Part shown: piece after piece, positions 6,675 through 7,555 of the stretch
Position numbering within the stretch: position 1 is the first letter of the stretch
Layout: each line of letters starts with the position of its first letter
Assembly (NCBI GenBank): GCA_964372035.1
Contig: CAYJPK010000093.1
Coordinates: forward strand, 1 to 7,555
From: CAYJPK01 sp964372035
GTDB taxonomy: Bacteria; Desulfobacterota; Desulfovibrionia; Desulfovibrionales; Desulfovibrionaceae
Length of the DNA stretch: 7,555 nucleotides
Direction of reading: 5' to 3'
Notes under the pieces: model-generated
Told to the model about the DNA's origin: nothing
Databases searched by the model: none
The model's input: only the letters and a program-made list of their open reading frames with translations
Made by a program: the position numbers and the translations under genes

Positions 6675-7345
6675 ATAAATTTTGGATTGTTTTAGGTGAT
6701 ATTCATGATAAAATAGATAGAATTCACGAAATTCCAAATCTCAAACAAGCCGAAGGTGTTATCATTAGTGGAGATCTTACCACGACAGGCTCAAACACTC
6801 AAGCTCGAATAGTTATAGATGCTTTTAAAGAGTATAACCCTAATATTATTGCACAAATTGGTAATATGGATAGACCAGAAGTCACTGATTGGCTAATTGA
6901 GAATAATATCAACTTGCATGGGCAAGTACATGAGTTAACAGAGAATATTGCTGTGTTTGGTGTTGGTGCTTCAGTTTTTACACCATTTGCAACACCTAGT
7001 GAATACCCTGAAAGTTGGTTTGCTGAAATACTTAATAAAACTTGGCCTAATGCTAGAAAATATAAATATGCTATTTTAATTTCGCATAACCCACCTATTA
7101 ATACTGTTTGCGATAGGGTGAATGATGATCTTCATGTTGGCTCAAAGGCTGTTCGTGAATTTATTGAAGAGAATCAGCCTACTTTGAATATCTGTGGGCA
7201 TATACATGAGGCAAGAGGTATTGATAGACTTGGTATGACTAGAGTGTTAAATCCTGGTGCCTTTGTGGCTGGTGGATATGCTAAATTATATCTTGATGAT
7301 GATGGCGTACCACATGTTGAATTATTAGCTCTTGATGAGAATTGA
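6668..7345 (+). CDS. Calcineurin-like metallophosphoesterase (YfcE/MJ0936-like)
   Basis: A 225-residue cytoplasmic phosphoesterase of the calcineurin-like dimetal superfamily; the physiological substrate cannot be read from sequence. All five metal-site blocks are present in order: GDIHD (D11, H13), SGDLT (D36), GNMDR (N66, D68), SHNPP (H140) and GHIHE (H178, H180), followed by the NPGAF block (195-199) typical of YfcE-type proteins. The third block reads GNMD where most family members have GNHD/E or GNCD, so the usual catalytic His/Cys position is Met. The start is supported by AGGAT (6656-6660) seven nt upstream of the ATG. No signal peptide or membrane segment is present. It is the only plus-strand gene and is divergent from the 5-FCL/pgeF pair. 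Downstream lies a T-rich tract and a large inverted repeat that may end its transcript. Confidence 0.88.
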   Translation: MSNKFWIVLGDIHDKIDRIHEIPNLKQAEGVIISGDLTTTGSNTQARIVIDAFKEYNPNIIAQIGNMDRPEVTDWLIENNINLHGQVHELTENIAVFGVGASVFTPFATPSEYPESWFAEILNKTWPNARKYKYAILISHNPPINTVCDRVNDDLHVGSKAVREFIEENQPTLNICGHIHEARGIDRLGMTRVLNPGAFVAGGYAKLYLDDDGVPHVELLALDEN

Positions 7346-7394
7346 TTTTTGTCTGTTTTTATCTTTTTGTTTTGCTAGTTTGTTTTATTTAATA
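7346..7394 (+). other. T-rich non-coding stretch after the metallophosphoesterase gene
   Basis: These 49 bases directly after the TGA stop are dominated by T on the plus strand with almost no A, including several runs of four or five T. There is no G+C-rich stem ahead of the T-runs, so this is not a standard hairpin terminator by itself. It makes a uridine-rich 3' end for the mRNA and leads straight into the large inverted repeat. Confidence 0.5.
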
Positions 7395-7543
7395 TTTTGA
7401 CAATTTACTCGCTTTATCTTTTTCCTTTGTGTGGCGTTAAAATTTATTTTCCTTTACGCACGTACTTGAGTACGCTTACGCAGGAAAATAAATTTTGCCT
7501 TATACAAAGAAAAAATCTGAAAAGCTTGAGCAAATTGTCAAAA
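7395..7543. repeat. Large imperfect inverted repeat (palindromic MITE/REP-like element)
   Basis: About 149 bp fold onto themselves. The outer arms 7395-7406 and 7532-7543 are perfect 12-bp inverted copies (TTTTGACAATTT). The middle arms align with small gaps (CTC-GCTTT and CTTTGT against their complements, 7408-7430 versus 7504-7530). The inner arms 7439-7453 and 7482-7496 are a perfect 15-bp pair (AAAATTTATTTTCCT). The centre has a CGTAC/GTACG stem with a TTGA loop (7461-7474). No ORF of note lies inside and no clear target-site duplication flanks it. The terminal inverted repeats and lack of coding capacity fit a non-autonomous palindromic element; a role as transcription terminator for the upstream gene is also possible. 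Whether it is repeated elsewhere in the genome cannot be told from this window. Confidence 0.75.
7454..7481. repeat. Central hairpin with TTACGC repeats
   Basis: At the tip of the large inverted repeat, TTACGC occurs directly at 7454-7459 and again at 7476-7481. Between them a five-bp CGTAC/GTACG stem closes on a four-base TTGA loop. This segment is much richer in G+C than the arms around it. It would form the apical stem-loop of the folded RNA or cruciform and may be the recognised core of the element. Confidence 0.55.
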
Positions 7544-7555
7544 AAGTAAACATTT

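Noticed and set aside
7397..7543. TTGACA in both ends of the palindrome read as inward-facing -35 boxes
   Set aside because: No -10-like hexamer occurs at 15-19 bp on either strand, and the hexamer is explained as part of the repeat arms.
7346..7555. CRISPR array or tRNA in the right-hand non-coding region
   Set aside because: The repetition is inverted, not regularly spaced direct repeats, and no cloverleaf arms or T-loop sequence are visible.

Overview
The window is a compact, AT-rich (clearly below 40% GC by eye) stretch of a Gram-negative bacterial chromosome. It holds seven intact protein-coding genes, with no tRNA, rRNA, CRISPR array or recognisable transposase. Six genes lie on the minus strand and one on the plus strand. 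The GT9 heptosyltransferase-type enzyme and the UDP-glucuronate decarboxylase point to an outer-membrane/LPS-bearing cell. The wording of the PgeF, 5-FCL and metallophosphoesterase proteins (for example KTADCQP, QIGNMDRPEV, GNISLSVGDD) reminds me of Desulfovibrionaceae. Combined with the low GC this suggests a Lawsonia-like, host-adapted member of that group. That is recollection of family style, not a search result, and an AT-rich alphaproteobacterium is the main alternative.

Layout, read along the minus strand from right to left. At 6643-5349 a 5-formyltetrahydrofolate cyclo-ligase gene overlaps a PgeF/YfiH (laccase-domain) gene by 10 bp. After about 100 bp carrying a good TTGACA promoter comes a three-gene operon at 5245-1074. 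It encodes a UDP-glucuronate decarboxylase (UXS type), a GT9 glycosyltransferase that starts directly after the preceding stop (TAAATG), and a type III glutamine synthetase (GlnN) that overlaps the glycosyltransferase gene by 13 bp. A long A+T hairpin followed by a T-run (1000-1043) ends this operon. A separate promoter (951-977) then serves a short, secreted D-Ala-D-Ala carboxypeptidase (887-12). On the plus strand a YfcE/MJ0936-like metallophosphoesterase (6668-7345) is divergent from the 5-FCL gene, with only 24 bp between the start codons.

The right end (7346-7555) has no gene. It holds a T-rich stretch and then a roughly 150-bp imperfect inverted repeat (7395-7543) with 12-bp perfect outer arms, 15-bp perfect inner arms and a small central hairpin. 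It looks like a palindromic mobile-type repeat (MITE/REP-like) that could also act as a transcription terminator. It is the structure least explained by ordinary gene annotation.

Functionally, three of the proteins concern the cell envelope (carboxypeptidase, PgeF peptidoglycan-quality enzyme, GT9/UXS surface sugars), and the others are housekeeping (folate repair, ammonia assimilation, phosphoesterase). I do not see a defence island or a clearly new multi-gene system. The oddest gene association is the translational coupling of glutamine synthetase III to LPS-type glycosylation genes.
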